Shown here piece by piece: positions 1-6,487 of a stretch of DNA of 6,487 bases. The position numbers and the translations under genes were made by a program. The stretch comes from Aquificota bacterium (GTDB lineage: Bacteria > Thermosulfidibacterota > Thermosulfidibacteria > Thermosulfidibacterales > Thermosulfidibacteraceae): positions 1-6,487 of the forward strand of contig WGAU01000074.1 of NCBI GenBank assembly GCA_015494645.1, written 5' to 3'. The notes below the pieces were generated by a model that saw only the letters and a list, made by a program, of their open reading frames with translations, did no database searches and was not told the DNA's origin. Within the stretch, counting starts at the first letter, position 1, and every line of letters begins with the position of its first letter.

Positions 1-1170
1 CATTAACAGAGGTTCACCATCAACCTTTTCATCTTCAAGAGCGATAACATCCTTTTCCATGAGACCGCTTCTAAATACCCTGTACACCTGTTTCTTGCCG
101 GGTAAGGTGGTCTTTTCTTTGGAGAGTTTTATCCTTGGTCCTGTTTCGTCTTGAGCAAGCTTGTAAACCCCTCCTAAAGCAGGGGAGTCTTTTGAAACCC
201 CCATTTCCGTTCCTACTCCAAAAAAGTCACAGGGCACTTCTTCATCCACGAGTCTTTTGATCTTGTATTCGTTGAGATCTCCAGACAGGAAGATCTTAAC
301 GTAGCTTAGTCCTTCTGCATCCAGAAGCTTTCTAACGATACGGGCTTCCCCTGACAGATCTCCTGAATCTATGCGTACTCCTCTGAGTTTTAACCCCTTT
401 TCCTCCATTTCTTTGGCCACAACAACAGCGTTTTTTGCCCCAGAGATGACGCTGTAGGTGTCTATCAAAAGTACAGAGTTGTTAGGGAAGTCCTCCACAA
501 AGGCTCTAAAAGCTTCAAGTTCTGAAGGGAAGGACATAATATAGGAGTGGGCCATGGTACCGAACACAGGGATTCCGTAAACCATACCTGCCACAACACA
601 GGACGTGCCGAGAAAGCCCGCTATGTAAGAGGCCCTTGCTACCTTCAATGCTGCATCAGACCCATGGTCTCTCCTTGGAGAAAAGTCAACGCACCCCTTT
701 CCTTTCGCGGCTATTATTATTCTTGCAGCCTTTGAGGCCACATTGGACTGAAAGTTGAAGGTATTTAACAGGAAGGTTTCAACGATCTGCGCCTCAATCC
801 TCGGAGCTTCAATCCTGATGACAGGCTCATGGGCAAAAAAGATCTCTCCCTCTTTTACCGCATAGACCCTGCCTGTAAAGCGAAAGTTCCTTAAAAATTC
901 AAGAAACTCCTCTGAAAAGAGCTTTAGAGACTTGAGGTAGTCAATGGCTTCTTTGCTGAACCTTAGGTGGCTCAAATAGTAGAGTATTTGTTCTAACCCT
1001 GCGGCAACGTAAAAGTTCCTGCAGGTAGGCATGTCTCTTACAAACAGATCAAATACAACCTCTTGATTCTTTCCTCTGCGTAGATAGCTGTCTGCCATGG
1101 TGAGCTCGTAAAGATCCACCAGAAGGGCCAAATTTTCTGGGGTTACAAATCCATACACAGGATCTACCAT
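1..1170 (-). CDS. pncB: Nicotinate phosphoribosyltransferase, 3' end outside window
   Basis: This enzyme makes nicotinate mononucleotide from nicotinate and PRPP, usually with ATP hydrolysis, as the first step of the Preiss-Handler NAD salvage route; it is cytosolic. The reading frame is open without a stop for 390 codons from the ATG at 1170 to base 1, so the C-terminus is missing. Family members are commonly about 400-490 residues, so perhaps 50 residues lie outside. Visible motifs in order: N-terminal [11 protein letters not shown] (19-29); FSPRRDHG (163-170), with His169 in the position of the autophosphorylated histidine of the family; FGTMAHSY (203-210); DTY (237-239); RIDSGDL (266-272), the phosphoribosyl-binding region; FGVGT (317-321); and [11 protein letters not shown] (328-338). 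The start overlaps the stop of the upstream 89-residue gene by 7 bases (ATGGTAG) and has a strong AAGGAG eight bases upstream. It is the last gene seen of the run. The family call is firm; activity is inferred from the motifs. Confidence 0.95.
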   Translation of the reverse strand, partial: MVDPVYGFVTPENLALLVDLYELTMADSYLRRGKNQEVVFDLFVRDMPTCRNFYVAAGLEQILYYLSHLRFSKEAIDYLKSLKLFSEEFLEFLRNFRFTGRVYAVKEGEIFFAHEPVIRIEAPRIEAQIVETFLLNTFNFQSNVASKAARIIIAAKGKGCVDFSPRRDHGSDAALKVARASYIAGFLGTSCVVAGMVYGIPVFGTMAHSYIMSFPSELEAFRAFVEDFPNNSVLLIDTYSVISGAKNAVVVAKEMEEKGLKLRGVRIDSGDLSGEARIVRKLLDAEGLSYVKIFLSGDLNEYKIKRLVDEEVPCDFFGVGTEMGVSKDSPALGGVYKLAQDETGPRIKLSKEKTTLPGKKQVYRVFRSGLMEKDVIALEDEKVDGEPLLM

Positions 1171-1433
1171 TTCTGCTTCTCCTTGTCTATGTGCACCACA
1201 ACCTCTGCAAAAACCTGCCAGAGGAGCTTATCAATTTTTTCCTCAAGGCTTTCTTCTGCACTAAACTCTACCCCAAGGCAACGAAGCATTTCTTCAATGT
1301 CTGCTCCTTCATGCCTTACAAGCTTCCATACGGCCTTGCATGTTGCCGACTTCATGTCCTCTCTGGATGGGTTACTTCTGTTTTCCAGCATAGAAAGAGC
1401 GGTTTCCACTATCTCCTTCTTGCTTATCCTCAC
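1164..1433 (-). CDS. Small protein of unknown function, 89 aa, GTG start
   Basis: I do not recognise this family. The protein is charged and looks mostly helical. It has an N-terminal [16 protein letters not shown] stretch, two cysteines (Cys32 and Cys52) in a central [11 protein letters not shown]...MLRCLG region, an acidic segment (about 60-66) and a C-terminal helix with the hydrophobic run [11 protein letters not shown] (70-80), ending in KEKQKW. There is no signal peptide or clear membrane helix. The same frame stays open upstream to 1724, but that part runs through the membrane-protein gene in a different frame and looks like non-protein sequence. The chosen start is the GTG at 1433, which overlaps the upstream stop (GTGA) and has GGGAGG seven bases before it. 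Downstream, its stop overlaps the pncB start by 7 bases. Coupling with the membrane protein and pncB is visible; a functional link is only inferred. Confidence 0.8.
   Translation of the reverse strand: MRISKKEIVETALSMLENRSNPSREDMKSATCKAVWKLVRHEGADIEEMLRCLGVEFSAEESLEEKIDKLLWQVFAEVVVHIDKEKQKW
1179..1184 (-). promoter_or_regulatory. Shine-Dalgarno site of pncB
   Basis: AAGGAG lies 8 bases upstream of the ATG at 1170, inside the end of the preceding gene. It fixes the pncB start even though that start overlaps the upstream stop codon. Confidence 0.8.
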
Positions 1434-1687
1434 TGTGCTTCCTCCCTGTTCTTGAGGAGGTATCTGATCTTGCCTCCTGCCACTTGCCCAGCCACCGATG
1501 TAGCTAAAAAAACGGGAATGAACTTGTAGTGGGTGTGGGTAGCAAGCCTTAAGAATACAACAACGGGTATGGGAGCATGTATGCAGAGAAACCAGCCTAC
1601 TGAAAACTTCCTGTATCTTAACCTTAAAAATCCGAAGGGCAGGTTGAGAAAAAAAGCTGCCAGAGCTATGGCAAAGACTCTGCTCAT
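1430..1687 (-). CDS. Small three-helix membrane protein of unknown function, 85 aa
   Basis: This is a short, very hydrophobic protein with three likely membrane helices: about 3-21 ([19 protein letters not shown]), 29-47 ([19 protein letters not shown]) and 56-72 ([17 protein letters not shown]). A basic loop (LRLRYRK, 21-27) separates the first two, and a basic tail ([13 protein letters not shown]) follows the third. By the positive-inside rule the first loop and the C-terminus would face the cytoplasm. The second helix carries a His-Ala-Pro-Ile-Pro kink (37-41). I cannot name the family, although the pattern resembles conserved small membrane proteins of other bacteria. The start is the ATG at 1687, which overlaps the mazG stop as ATGA; a further in-frame ATG nine codons upstream lies inside mazG and is less likely. 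Its own stop overlaps the next start as GTGA. Translation is therefore probably coupled on both sides. Confidence 0.8.
   Translation of the reverse strand: MSRVFAIALAAFFLNLPFGFLRLRYRKFSVGWFLCIHAPIPVVVFLRLATHTHYKFIPVFLATSVAGQVAGGKIRYLLKNREEAQ
1441..1446 (-). promoter_or_regulatory. Shine-Dalgarno site deciding the GTG start at 1433
   Basis: GGGAGG lies 7 bases before the GTG at 1433. A strong ribosome site at this position, together with the GTGA stop-start overlap, is the reason to prefer the short 89-residue product over the longer open frame starting at 1724. Confidence 0.75.
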
Positions 1688-2457
1688 CCCACCTTTTCCT
1701 TGGCCTCTTCCCATAGCCTGTCAAGGTAGCTTAAATCCACTTCTTCAGGTTTCTTACCTTCTTCCCTTAGTCTGGCTTCTATAAACTTAAACCTTTCTTT
1801 GAACCTGCGGTTGCATCCTCTGAGGGCGCTTTCTGGATCGATCCCGAGAAACCTTGCGAGGTTAGCTATGGCGAAAAGCAGATCTCCCAGCTCCTCTTCT
1901 ATCCCTGTTTTGTCCTTTTTAGCCATAGCCTCAAGCAGCTCTTTCCACTCCTCTTCAACCTTAGCCTTAACCCCCTCAACATCTTCCCAATCAAAACCTA
2001 CCTTGGATGCCTTTTCCTGCAATCTGTAGGCCTGAATGAGGGCAGGAAGCTGTTCCGGAACTCCATCCAGCACCGATCCCTTGTGGTTTTTTTCCCTTTG
2101 TTTGAGTTTCTCCCAATTTTTGAGGACTTCTTCTGCGTCCTTCACCTTCAAATCGCCAAAAACATGAGGATGTCTGTATATGAGCTTGTTGCAGAGAAAA
2201 AGTATCACATCGTATATGTCAAATTCTCCTTTTTCTTTGGCTATCTCGGCATGAAACACGGCTTGAAGCATCAAGTCTCCCAGTTCTTCTTTTAACTTTT
2301 CTGGGTCGTTGCTCTCTATTGCATCAAGAACTTCGTAGGCCTCTTCAATGAGGTAGGGTTTTAAGCTTTCCCTTGTTTGTTTCCTGTCCCAGGGGCATTT
2401 CTGCCTTAACTGGTGCATTATATCCACCAGTCTATCAAAGGGATGCTCTTTTCCCAT
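1684..2457 (-). CDS. mazG: Nucleoside triphosphate pyrophosphohydrolase MazG
   Basis: MazG hydrolyses nucleoside triphosphates to monophosphate and pyrophosphate, cleaning damaged or excess (d)NTPs and, in some bacteria, affecting (p)ppGpp levels; it is cytosolic and magnesium-dependent. The product is 257 residues, close to the roughly 260 usual for the two-domain form. Both all-alpha MazG repeats are present. In the first, CPWDRKQT (21-28) is followed by [12 protein letters not shown] (36-47) and [14 protein letters not shown] (57-70), giving the metal-binding EExxE and ExxxD patterns. In the second, [10 protein letters not shown] (168-177) and [16 protein letters not shown] (187-202) repeat the same acidic arrangement. 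The linker carries the family-typical RHPHVFGD (95-102) and NWEKLK (114-119). The start is the ATG at 2457, four bases after the yjbQ stop, with GGAGGG eight bases upstream; the frame is open further upstream but that part overlaps yjbQ and does not look like MazG. The stop overlaps the next start (ATGA). Confidence 0.96.
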   Translation of the reverse strand: MGKEHPFDRLVDIMHQLRQKCPWDRKQTRESLKPYLIEEAYEVLDAIESNDPEKLKEELGDLMLQAVFHAEIAKEKGEFDIYDVILFLCNKLIYRHPHVFGDLKVKDAEEVLKNWEKLKQREKNHKGSVLDGVPEQLPALIQAYRLQEKASKVGFDWEDVEGVKAKVEEEWKELLEAMAKKDKTGIEEELGDLLFAIANLARFLGIDPESALRGCNRRFKERFKFIEARLREEGKKPEEVDLSYLDRLWEEAKEKVG

Positions 2458-2461
2458 AGAC

Positions 2462-2860
2462 CTAACCCTCCAGGATCTTGATGTAGATCTTTCTGTGCCT
2501 TGGACCATCAAACTCGCAGAAAAATATTCCCTGCCATGTACCCAAGACGAGCTTGCCGTCTTCAATGAATACAAAGGTTTGGGGATTTACTAAGACCGAT
2601 TTAATGTGGGCATCTGAGTTGCCTTCCATATGCCTGTAGTTTCCATCTTCCGGGGCAAGTTTTCTGAGTGTGCTGTCAATATCTCTAACCACATCGGGAT
2701 CTGCGTTTTCGTTAATGATAACCCCCGCTGTGGTGTGGGGCACATGTATGAGGCACACGCCGCTTTTCACTTTGCTTTCGGCTACAACTTTTCTGACAAG
2801 GGGTGTAATATCTACAAACTCGCAACGCTTGCTGGTTCTGATGTTCAAAACCTTCATCAT
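2462..2860 (-). CDS. yjbQ: YjbQ/UPF0047 family protein
   Basis: This is a member of the small, widespread YjbQ (UPF0047) family, which forms compact trimers. Some members have weak thiamin-phosphate synthase activity, and the family is often labelled 'secondary thiamine-phosphate synthase'; the true cellular role is unsettled. The product is 132 residues, a normal full length. Family motifs are complete: [19 protein letters not shown] (39-57) with His39 and His42, [12 protein letters not shown] (77-88) with His77 and His85, LGTWQG (106-111) and CEFDGPR (115-121). The conserved histidines and acidic residues are thought to line a metal or ligand site. The start is the first of two tandem ATG codons at 2860; AAGGAA ends ten bases before it. 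It follows the c-di-GMP gene by 24 bases, the longest gap in the run, and precedes mazG by four bases. The family assignment is firm; the reaction is not. Confidence 0.93.
   Translation of the reverse strand: MMKVLNIRTSKRCEFVDITPLVRKVVAESKVKSGVCLIHVPHTTAGVIINENADPDVVRDIDSTLRKLAPEDGNYRHMEGNSDAHIKSVLVNPQTFVFIEDGKLVLGTWQGIFFCEFDGPRHRKIYIKILEG
2466..2471 (-). promoter_or_regulatory. Shine-Dalgarno site of mazG
   Basis: GGAGGG lies 8 bases before the ATG at 2457, within the last codons of yjbQ. It supports this start over the in-frame extension that runs back into yjbQ. Confidence 0.8.
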
Positions 2861-2884
2861 GGTGCTTTCGTTCCTTGGTTATCA

Positions 2885-4978
2885 TCACACCGCTGATGCA
2901 TCAAGACCAAAGAACGAAAGCAGGTGGGTAAATCCCATGGGGCGGGCAAAATAAAAACCTTGCACTTCGTCGCATTCCATCTCTTTTAGCTCTTCAATAA
3001 CATTCTGGTTCTCTACCCCTTCAGCCACGCACAAAGCGCCTATGGAATGGGCAAGATCCACAATGGTTTTTACTATCTTTCTTACCTTGTATCCATTTTC
3101 TTGGGATAGCTTTACCACAAAGTCCCTATCAATCTTTATCTTGTCCACTTCCAAGTTGACCAGGTAGCTCAGGTAGGAATATCCCTTACCAAAATCATCA
3201 ATGGCAACTCTAAATCCAAGGTTCTTCAGGCTCTTAATAACCTGAGCCGCCTTTTCAGGGTTTTCTACAGTGGTATTTTCCGTTATTTCCAGAACGATTT
3301 GCTTGGGTTCTACCTCAAACCTTTCTGCCATATCGGATAATCTGTGTATGAGGTTGGGATCAAAGAACTGTTTTGGAGAAAAGTTTACAGCAGCCCACAG
3401 GCGGATTCCCTTTTTATTCAGCTTTGACACATCTTTAAACACTTGCTCTGCAGTGGAATAGCCTAATGTTATGATCAGATTGCTTTCTTCTGCCACGGGT
3501 ACAAACTCAGCAGGTGAAATTACACCTTTTTTAGGATGTATCCATCTTGCCAGTGCTTCAATCCCGACAGGCTTAAGAGTCTTCACGGATAGTATTGGTT
3601 GATAAACAGGTTTAATATGCCTGTTAAGTATGGCTTTCTTCAGTTCTTCTTTTAAAGCGAGTTTCCTTTCAATCTCTTCTTGCATCTTTGATGAGTAGAA
3701 AGAATATGCTTTACCCTGCATTTTTGCCATGATGAGGGCTCTCTCTGCTTTTTCAATAAGCTCCTTTGCATACATCCCGTCGTCGGGAAACACGGCCACT
3801 CCCATCCGTACCTCTACATCCAAATAAACCCCTTTGTGGGGCACTTGGATACTTGTTATCCTTTCTATCCTTTTCAGGGCATCTTCTACCTGATGAGTGC
3901 CTTGCAAGCCCGAAAGGACGATTACGAATCTGTCTCCTTCAAGCCTTCCTACGAGATCGCTTTTTCTAACACTTTTGGCCAGAAGCTGAGCTATCCTGTG
4001 AAGGATCCTGTCTCCAGCCTCTCTGCCTATGAGAAGATTTATCTTTTTGAAGTTTTTTATATCAACCACAACCACTGCGGCTATTTTGCCTTCTCTCTGT
4101 GTTATGGACAGCATCTTTTCCATCTTTTCAATCACAAGAGCTCTTTTGGGAAGTCCTGTGGTGACGTCGTAGTACTTGATTTCCAACAACTTTCTTTCAA
4201 AGCTTTTGACTTCGGTAATATCTCTCAAAGAGAGTATAGGTCCTTCAAGTCCTACATCCTTCCACTTTTCTGGCAGATGGCAGTAAGCTTCAAAGTATCT
4301 CTTTTGGCTGTTCAAATCGGCTTCAATGGTCGTTGAGAATATGGAACCTGGATTTTCAAAAGCTTCTTTTAAAACTTCCTCAAGCTTCTCTATATCAGCT
4401 CCTTTAAGACATCTTGACGATACCACCCTTAGTTCTTTGCCAAGAAAAGCGGATTCATCCATGTTCAGAACGCTCTTTACAGAAGGACTTATGTACTTAA
4501 TTATGCCCTGCTGGTTAAGTATGGAAATCACATCGCTGATATGGCTCAGTATCTGATTGGTCCTTTCCCTTCTGAGGTTTTCTTCCTTCAGATATTCTTC
4601 CGTAAAATCAATGCCTATGGCCAGAATAGCAGGTCCATCCTCAAGCTTCACGGTGGTGACAATATCGTAGATGTAAATAACTTCCCCGTTCTTCTTCCTT
4701 ATAGGTAGGTGGGGATAAACCTTTGTTTCCCATAGCTCTCCTCTTACCCTTTTAAGGACCATTTCTTTGGTCAACTGGCTCATTCTTTCGTCAGGAATGA
4801 GATCCCAGACAAGGATTTTGTCAAAATCTTCGGGGGAGTAGCCTGTTTTATGGAGAGCACCGGGAGATGCGTAGAGCACTTTGTCCCTGTATATTGCAAT
4901 GAAGGCTTCGGGTCTTGAGAGCAGAGAGTCTAAGATCTTTGCCTTTTCTTCAAGTGTCAGAGCCTTACGGAACAGCAT
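2885..4978 (-). CDS. PAS-PAS-GGDEF-EAL protein, probable c-di-GMP phosphodiesterase
   Basis: This soluble 697-residue protein is predicted to break down cyclic di-GMP under control of its sensory domains. Domains in order are PAS 1 (about 10-128), PAS 2 (about 138-258), GGDEF (about 266-428, starting at YYDVTTGLPKR) and EAL (about 440-690). The EAL domain keeps the residues usually needed for hydrolysis: Glu474 of IEAL, Asn532, Glu564, Asp594-Asp595, Lys615, Glu653 and Gln673. The GGDEF domain keeps Asp306, Asn314 and Asp323 and an RxxD inhibitory-site motif (RKSD, 338-341), but its signature is EGDRF (347-351), so cyclase activity is doubtful and a regulatory nucleotide-binding role is more likely. 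No membrane helix is seen; no haem or flavin motif is obvious in the PAS domains. The chosen ATG overlaps the receptor stop (TGATG); a GTG one codon earlier (4981) is an equally possible start. The gene ends in three in-frame stops, TGA TGA TAA. Confidence 0.94.
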   Translation of the reverse strand: MLFRKALTLEEKAKILDSLLSRPEAFIAIYRDKVLYASPGALHKTGYSPEDFDKILVWDLIPDERMSQLTKEMVLKRVRGELWETKVYPHLPIRKKNGEVIYIYDIVTTVKLEDGPAILAIGIDFTEEYLKEENLRRERTNQILSHISDVISILNQQGIIKYISPSVKSVLNMDESAFLGKELRVVSSRCLKGADIEKLEEVLKEAFENPGSIFSTTIEADLNSQKRYFEAYCHLPEKWKDVGLEGPILSLRDITEVKSFERKLLEIKYYDVTTGLPKRALVIEKMEKMLSITQREGKIAAVVVVDIKNFKKINLLIGREAGDRILHRIAQLLAKSVRKSDLVGRLEGDRFVIVLSGLQGTHQVEDALKRIERITSIQVPHKGVYLDVEVRMGVAVFPDDGMYAKELIEKAERALIMAKMQGKAYSFYSSKMQEEIERKLALKEELKKAILNRHIKPVYQPILSVKTLKPVGIEALARWIHPKKGVISPAEFVPVAEESNLIITLGYSTAEQVFKDVSKLNKKGIRLWAAVNFSPKQFFDPNLIHRLSDMAERFEVEPKQIVLEITENTTVENPEKAAQVIKSLKNLGFRVAIDDFGKGYSYLSYLVNLEVDKIKIDRDFVVKLSQENGYKVRKIVKTIVDLAHSIGALCVAEGVENQNVIEELKEMECDEVQGFYFARPMGFTHLLSFFGLDASAV

Positions 4979-6487
4979 CACACTACAAAACCATCCGTTA
5001 GACCCTTCAACTCTTCAATCCTATGCAGCACTTCCCTTATGCTGGCTGTGATTTCAAACAGGGCTTTTGACGCTTCTTCAACAGCCACATTGATCTCTGC
5101 AAGGCCTTGAGAAACTTGAGTTGTGGCGATCTTCTGTTCCTGAAGGGCTTGATGTATCCCCTGTATTCTCACCTTTGTGTCGGAGCTGTGTTCCTTAACT
5201 TTTTTGAGCATATGCAAGGTTTCCTCTGCGTATTGGGAAACCTCCAGTATCTTCTGGGTATTTTGTGATACGCTATGGACATAATCCTCAATCTTGCTGC
5301 TTATGCCTCCAATGATGTCCTCAATATTTCTTGTTTGGGCGGTGGTCTTTTCGGCGAGCTTTCTCACTTCATCTGCTACAACGGCAAAACCCCTGCCATG
5401 TTCTCCAGCACGGGCTGCTTCAATAGCGGCGTTCAGAGCCAAGAGATTGGTCTGATCCGCTATGTCATTGATTACGGAGACGATGCTTTTGATGGACTCG
5501 GCTTCCTCCTGAAGCTCCTTTATCTTAACTGCCATTACTTCAAACTCTTCCCTTATCCCTAAAATTTCCTGAGAAAGGCGATTAATGTGTTCAAATCCTT
5601 CTGTGGCTATCTTCTCGTTGGTTTCTGCGTTTTGTGCCACAGCACTGGCTGTATCTTCAAGCTCTTGGGCGGTCTTTTCAAGCTCCTCTGCAGTGGCTGC
5701 AAGACTGGAGGTTGTTTGAGAGGTTTCCTCCAAGCTTGCCGAAAGCTCTTCCGATGCGGAGGATACTCTGGTCACAGAGTCTTGTATGGTCTTTACGCTT
5801 TCCTTGATAGTGGTTATCATATCTTTTAAGGTGTCCATGAACTTGTTGAACCAGCCTGTTGCCTCTCCAAGCTCGTCGTCGGAGCCTTTCTCAAATCTGA
5901 ATCTTAGATCTCCTTTGCCCTGTGCAAGTTCTTTAAGGCCACTGGAGATCTTTTTGGATGTGCTGGAGATTTTATTTGCCAGAATAAAAGCTATCGCAAA
6001 GCCTATCAGGAAGTTGGCTGTCATAAGAATCACCGTGAGCTTGGTTATTTTCGCTCCTGACTCAGCCTGTTTAACAAATCTTTTATCAATGTCTTTGATT
6101 ATAGATTCCTTCGTGCTTTCCAGCCTGCTTGCTATGGCTTCTCCTTCTCCCAAAAGCTTGTCAAAGAGCTCCGTCTGCTGACCTGAGAGCTTAACCTTTC
6201 CAAAAATGGATGATGCGGAGTCAAGGCTCTTTCTGTAGGAGCCTATCATTTTATATGCCTCTTGGGCCCGTTGAGCGATTTCCTTGCTGTCTGTGTGTTT
6301 GTGCAGTTCTTTTAGGGAGTTCCTCGCTTTGAGGGTGAGGTCCATAGCTTTCTCCATGTACTCTCTTTTTCCAGTCATAAGGGAAATGCAGGCAAGCTTT
6401 GAAGATTCCTGTATGAGCTTGCTTGCCTTTTCAATGTTTCTCACCACGTGCTGTTGCATATTCCTCAGGTCGTGGGCTGTATTCCTC
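4978..6487 (-). CDS. Methyl-accepting chemotaxis protein, 5' end outside window
   Basis: This is a transmembrane chemoreceptor that would signal through CheW and CheA. Residue numbers count from an internal ATG at 6459, but the frame stays open to the window edge (9 more codons), so the real start and the first membrane helix are probably upstream. The visible part has a helical, charged ligand-binding region (about 1-135) that looks like a four-helix-bundle sensor outside the membrane, a membrane helix (about 138-162), a HAMP domain (about 160-215, with the family-like [14 protein letters not shown]) and a cytoplasmic signalling coiled coil. The hairpin tip is classical: [20 protein letters not shown] (336-355) followed by [14 protein letters not shown]. 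Glu/Gln pairs at 237/238, 244/245, 258/259 and 265/266 have the heptad spacing of adaptation sites. There is no NWETF-type tail for CheR/CheB tethering; the protein ends at GFVV. Its stop overlaps the c-di-GMP gene start. The ligand cannot be told from the sequence. Confidence 0.95.
   Translation of the reverse strand, partial: RNTAHDLRNMQQHVVRNIEKASKLIQESSKLACISLMTGKREYMEKAMDLTLKARNSLKELHKHTDSKEIAQRAQEAYKMIGSYRKSLDSASSIFGKVKLSGQQTELFDKLLGEGEAIASRLESTKESIIKDIDKRFVKQAESGAKITKLTVILMTANFLIGFAIAFILANKISSTSKKISSGLKELAQGKGDLRFRFEKGSDDELGEATGWFNKFMDTLKDMITTIKESVKTIQDSVTRVSSASEELSASLEETSQTTSSLAATAEELEKTAQELEDTASAVAQNAETNEKIATEGFEHINRLSQEILGIREEFEVMAVKIKELQEEAESIKSIVSVINDIADQTNLLALNAAIEAARAGEHGRGFAVVADEVRKLAEKTTAQTRNIEDIIGGISSKIEDYVHSVSQNTQKILEVSQYAEETLHMLKKVKEHSSDTKVRIQGIHQALQEQKIATTQVSQGLAEINVAVEEASKALFEITASIREVLHRIEELKGLTDGFVV

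Noticed and set aside
547..735. Plus-strand open frame of 62 codons opposite pncB
   Set aside because: It lies opposite the conserved His motif region of pncB, which is continuous on the minus strand, and has no protein-like features.
1434..1724. In-frame upstream extension of the 89-residue gene to an ATG at 1724
   Set aside because: It overlaps the membrane-protein gene in another frame, reads as cysteine- and histidine-rich shadow sequence, and the GTG at 1433 has a strong Shine-Dalgarno site and a GTGA overlap.
2458..2574. N-terminal extension of MazG to 2574
   Set aside because: The extra 39 residues lie inside yjbQ, are serine- and arginine-rich without MazG similarity, and the ATG at 2457 has an ideal ribosome site and gives the normal family length.
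2861..2884. Possible terminator or promoter between the c-di-GMP gene and yjbQ
   Set aside because: The 24-base gap holds the yjbQ Shine-Dalgarno site but no stem-loop with a T-run and no room for paired promoter boxes.
3836..4336. Plus-strand open frame of 166 codons opposite the GGDEF/PAS region
   Set aside because: It is antisense to a well-supported gene, has no recognisable domain and has the mixed Phe/Ser/Leu-rich composition of a shadow frame.
5786..6181. Plus-strand open frame of 131 codons opposite the receptor HAMP and sensor region
   Set aside because: Its composition (Ser, Leu, Pro runs) mirrors the Glu- and Lys-rich coiled-coil codons of the receptor; no ribosome site or domain supports it.
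6457..6459. ATG at 6459 as the true start of the chemoreceptor
   Set aside because: The frame remains open to the window edge, the GAGG before it is only three bases away, and this start would remove the first membrane helix expected of such a receptor.

Overview
The window is one unbroken run of seven genes, all on the minus strand and packed end to end. Read in the direction of transcription (from high to low coordinates) it holds: a methyl-accepting chemotaxis protein whose 5' end lies beyond the window, a PAS-PAS-GGDEF-EAL cyclic-di-GMP protein, a YjbQ/UPF0047 family protein, the NTP pyrophosphohydrolase MazG, a small three-helix membrane protein, an 89-residue protein of unknown function, and nicotinate phosphoribosyltransferase (PncB), whose 3' end lies beyond the window. 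The largest gap between genes is 24 bases. The other five junctions are overlaps or, in one case, a 4-base spacer. I see no internal terminator or room for a promoter between genes, so co-transcription is the simplest reading.

The layout has two halves. The upstream half (about 2885-6487) is signalling: a transmembrane receptor that should report to a CheA/CheW array, overlapping a soluble c-di-GMP enzyme. The c-di-GMP protein keeps the EAL phosphodiesterase residues, but its GGDEF signature has decayed to EGDRF while the RxxD inhibitory-site motif remains. It is therefore best read as a phosphodiesterase with a nucleotide-binding regulatory GGDEF domain. The downstream half (1-2860) is housekeeping: YjbQ (reported weak thiamin-phosphate synthase activity), MazG (nucleotide-pool cleaning) and PncB (NAD salvage from nicotinate), with two unassigned small genes inserted between mazG and pncB by start-stop overlaps (ATGA and GTGA).

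The organism is a bacterium. Tight gene packing, strong Shine-Dalgarno sequences, proteins rich in Lys and Glu and moderate GC by eye suggest a thermophile. The style of the proteins recalls the Aquificaceae (Hydrogenobacter/Thermocrinis type), but this is an impression, not a search result. I found no mobile element, CRISPR array, RNA gene or repeat. I do not see a clearly novel multi-gene system. The points most worth checking are the degenerate GGDEF domain, the overlap of receptor and c-di-GMP genes, and the two small genes of unknown function.
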